This document shows positions 63,697 through 64,000 of a DNA stretch of 64,000 nt, one piece after another. The position numbers and the translations under genes were made by a program. Position 1 is the stretch's first letter; every line of letters begins with the position of its first letter. The stretch comes from JAVJSD01 sp040219575 (GTDB lineage Bacteria; Planctomycetota; Planctomycetia; Pirellulales; Pirellulaceae). Under the pieces are notes generated by a model. It was given only the letters and a program-made list of their open reading frames with translations. It was not told where the DNA came from and did not search any database. The stretch spans positions 12,421 through 76,420 of the forward strand of contig JAVJSD010000058.1 of the NCBI GenBank assembly GCA_040219575.1, in the 5' to 3' direction.

Positions 63697-63844
63697 GGCG
63701 GATCGACTTTTGGGGAATGATCTTCGTACGGAGACGGCCTTCCAGCTTAGGCGATGCGGCATCCCATTGCACGCTCCCGGGGGGTATGGCTCTGAGCACC
63801 GGTGGTGAACGAGGCCGGTGAAGTGGTGAATCGAGATCCCCAAT

Positions 63845-64000
63845 TCACCGCGACACCCCCACCGCACGCCTCCAACAAAAGTGCAAAACTTTTTCGTTGC
63901 TAGCTTTCCTCGCAAAAAGGGGGAAGTTGATTCGGTAGACGATGCGAATCTGGTCCTTCTCGATCTGGATGCAGTCGATCAGGGTCCGCAGGATTTCGCG
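63845..64000 (-). CDS. C-terminal end of a possible recombinase, truncated by the window
   Basis: Open frame from the window edge to TGA at 63845-63847, 51 residues visible. The sequence EILRTLIDCIQIEKDQIRIV is like the C-terminal domain of large serine recombinases (a conserved I-x-x-L-(I/V) helix followed by I-x-I-x-Y strands). The rest lies outside the window. Confidence 0.4.
   Translation of the reverse strand, partial: REILRTLIDCIQIEKDQIRIVYRINFPLFARKASNEKVLHFCWRRAVGVSR

Overview
The window looks like part of a planctomycete chromosome (Pirellulales-like; inferred from gene families only). The signs are high GC, a Tat-exported DUF1501 protein, large Ser/Thr kinases, an ECF sigma factor next to a kinase, and many secreted proteins of unknown function. 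No rRNA or ribosomal protein gene is present to fix the lineage.

Region 1 (1-24782) is ordinary chromosome. In order it holds the end of a trypsin/PDZ protein, a PhoR-type histidine kinase, a ribokinase, a SpoU rRNA methyltransferase, a nitrilase-family hydrolase (minus strand), two ABC-2 permeases, a UbiA prenyltransferase coupled to a TIM-barrel isomerase, two secreted thioredoxin-like proteins, a zinc-ribbon Ser/Thr kinase, a DUF1501 protein, a CPBP protease, a Gfo/Idh/MocA dehydrogenase, an amidohydrolase, a secreted protein, a creatininase-family enzyme and a putative outer-membrane protein.

Region 2 (24783-61331) is an integrative element of about 36.5 kb in tRNA-Leu(UAG). The 3' part of the tRNA gene is repeated exactly over 51 bp at 24816-24866 and 61281-61331. 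A tyrosine integrase, an excisionase-like protein and a plasmid-type replication module (55237-59325) lie at the right end. The cargo has two striking blocks. (a) 30462-37936 is seven overlapping, translationally coupled genes: an adenylate-forming enzyme, an acyl/peptidyl carrier protein, a GT-A-like protein, an alpha/beta hydrolase, a left-handed-beta-helix transferase, a CHAT-protease protein and an unknown protein. (b) 46247-55050 is a secreted-protein module: three paralogous Cys-rich repeat proteins, a VKOR-Dsb-Dsb disulfide enzyme, an ECF sigma/Ser-Thr kinase pair, a membrane-anchored caspase-fold protease and two other secreted proteins. Five of its transcription units share an upstream three-block element with almost fixed spacing. 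Helicases, a PLD nuclease, a PD-(D/E)XK-like protein, a DUF932-like gene and a serine recombinase fill the rest.

Region 3 (61332-64000) returns to chromosome, with a long secreted protein of unknown function and the 3' end of a possible recombinase.

The best candidates for undescribed biology are block (b), a predicted regulon making, oxidising and perhaps proteolytically releasing small disulfide-loop peptides, and block (a), a thiotemplate-style pathway coupled to a CHAT effector. Functions are read from motifs; no database search was possible.
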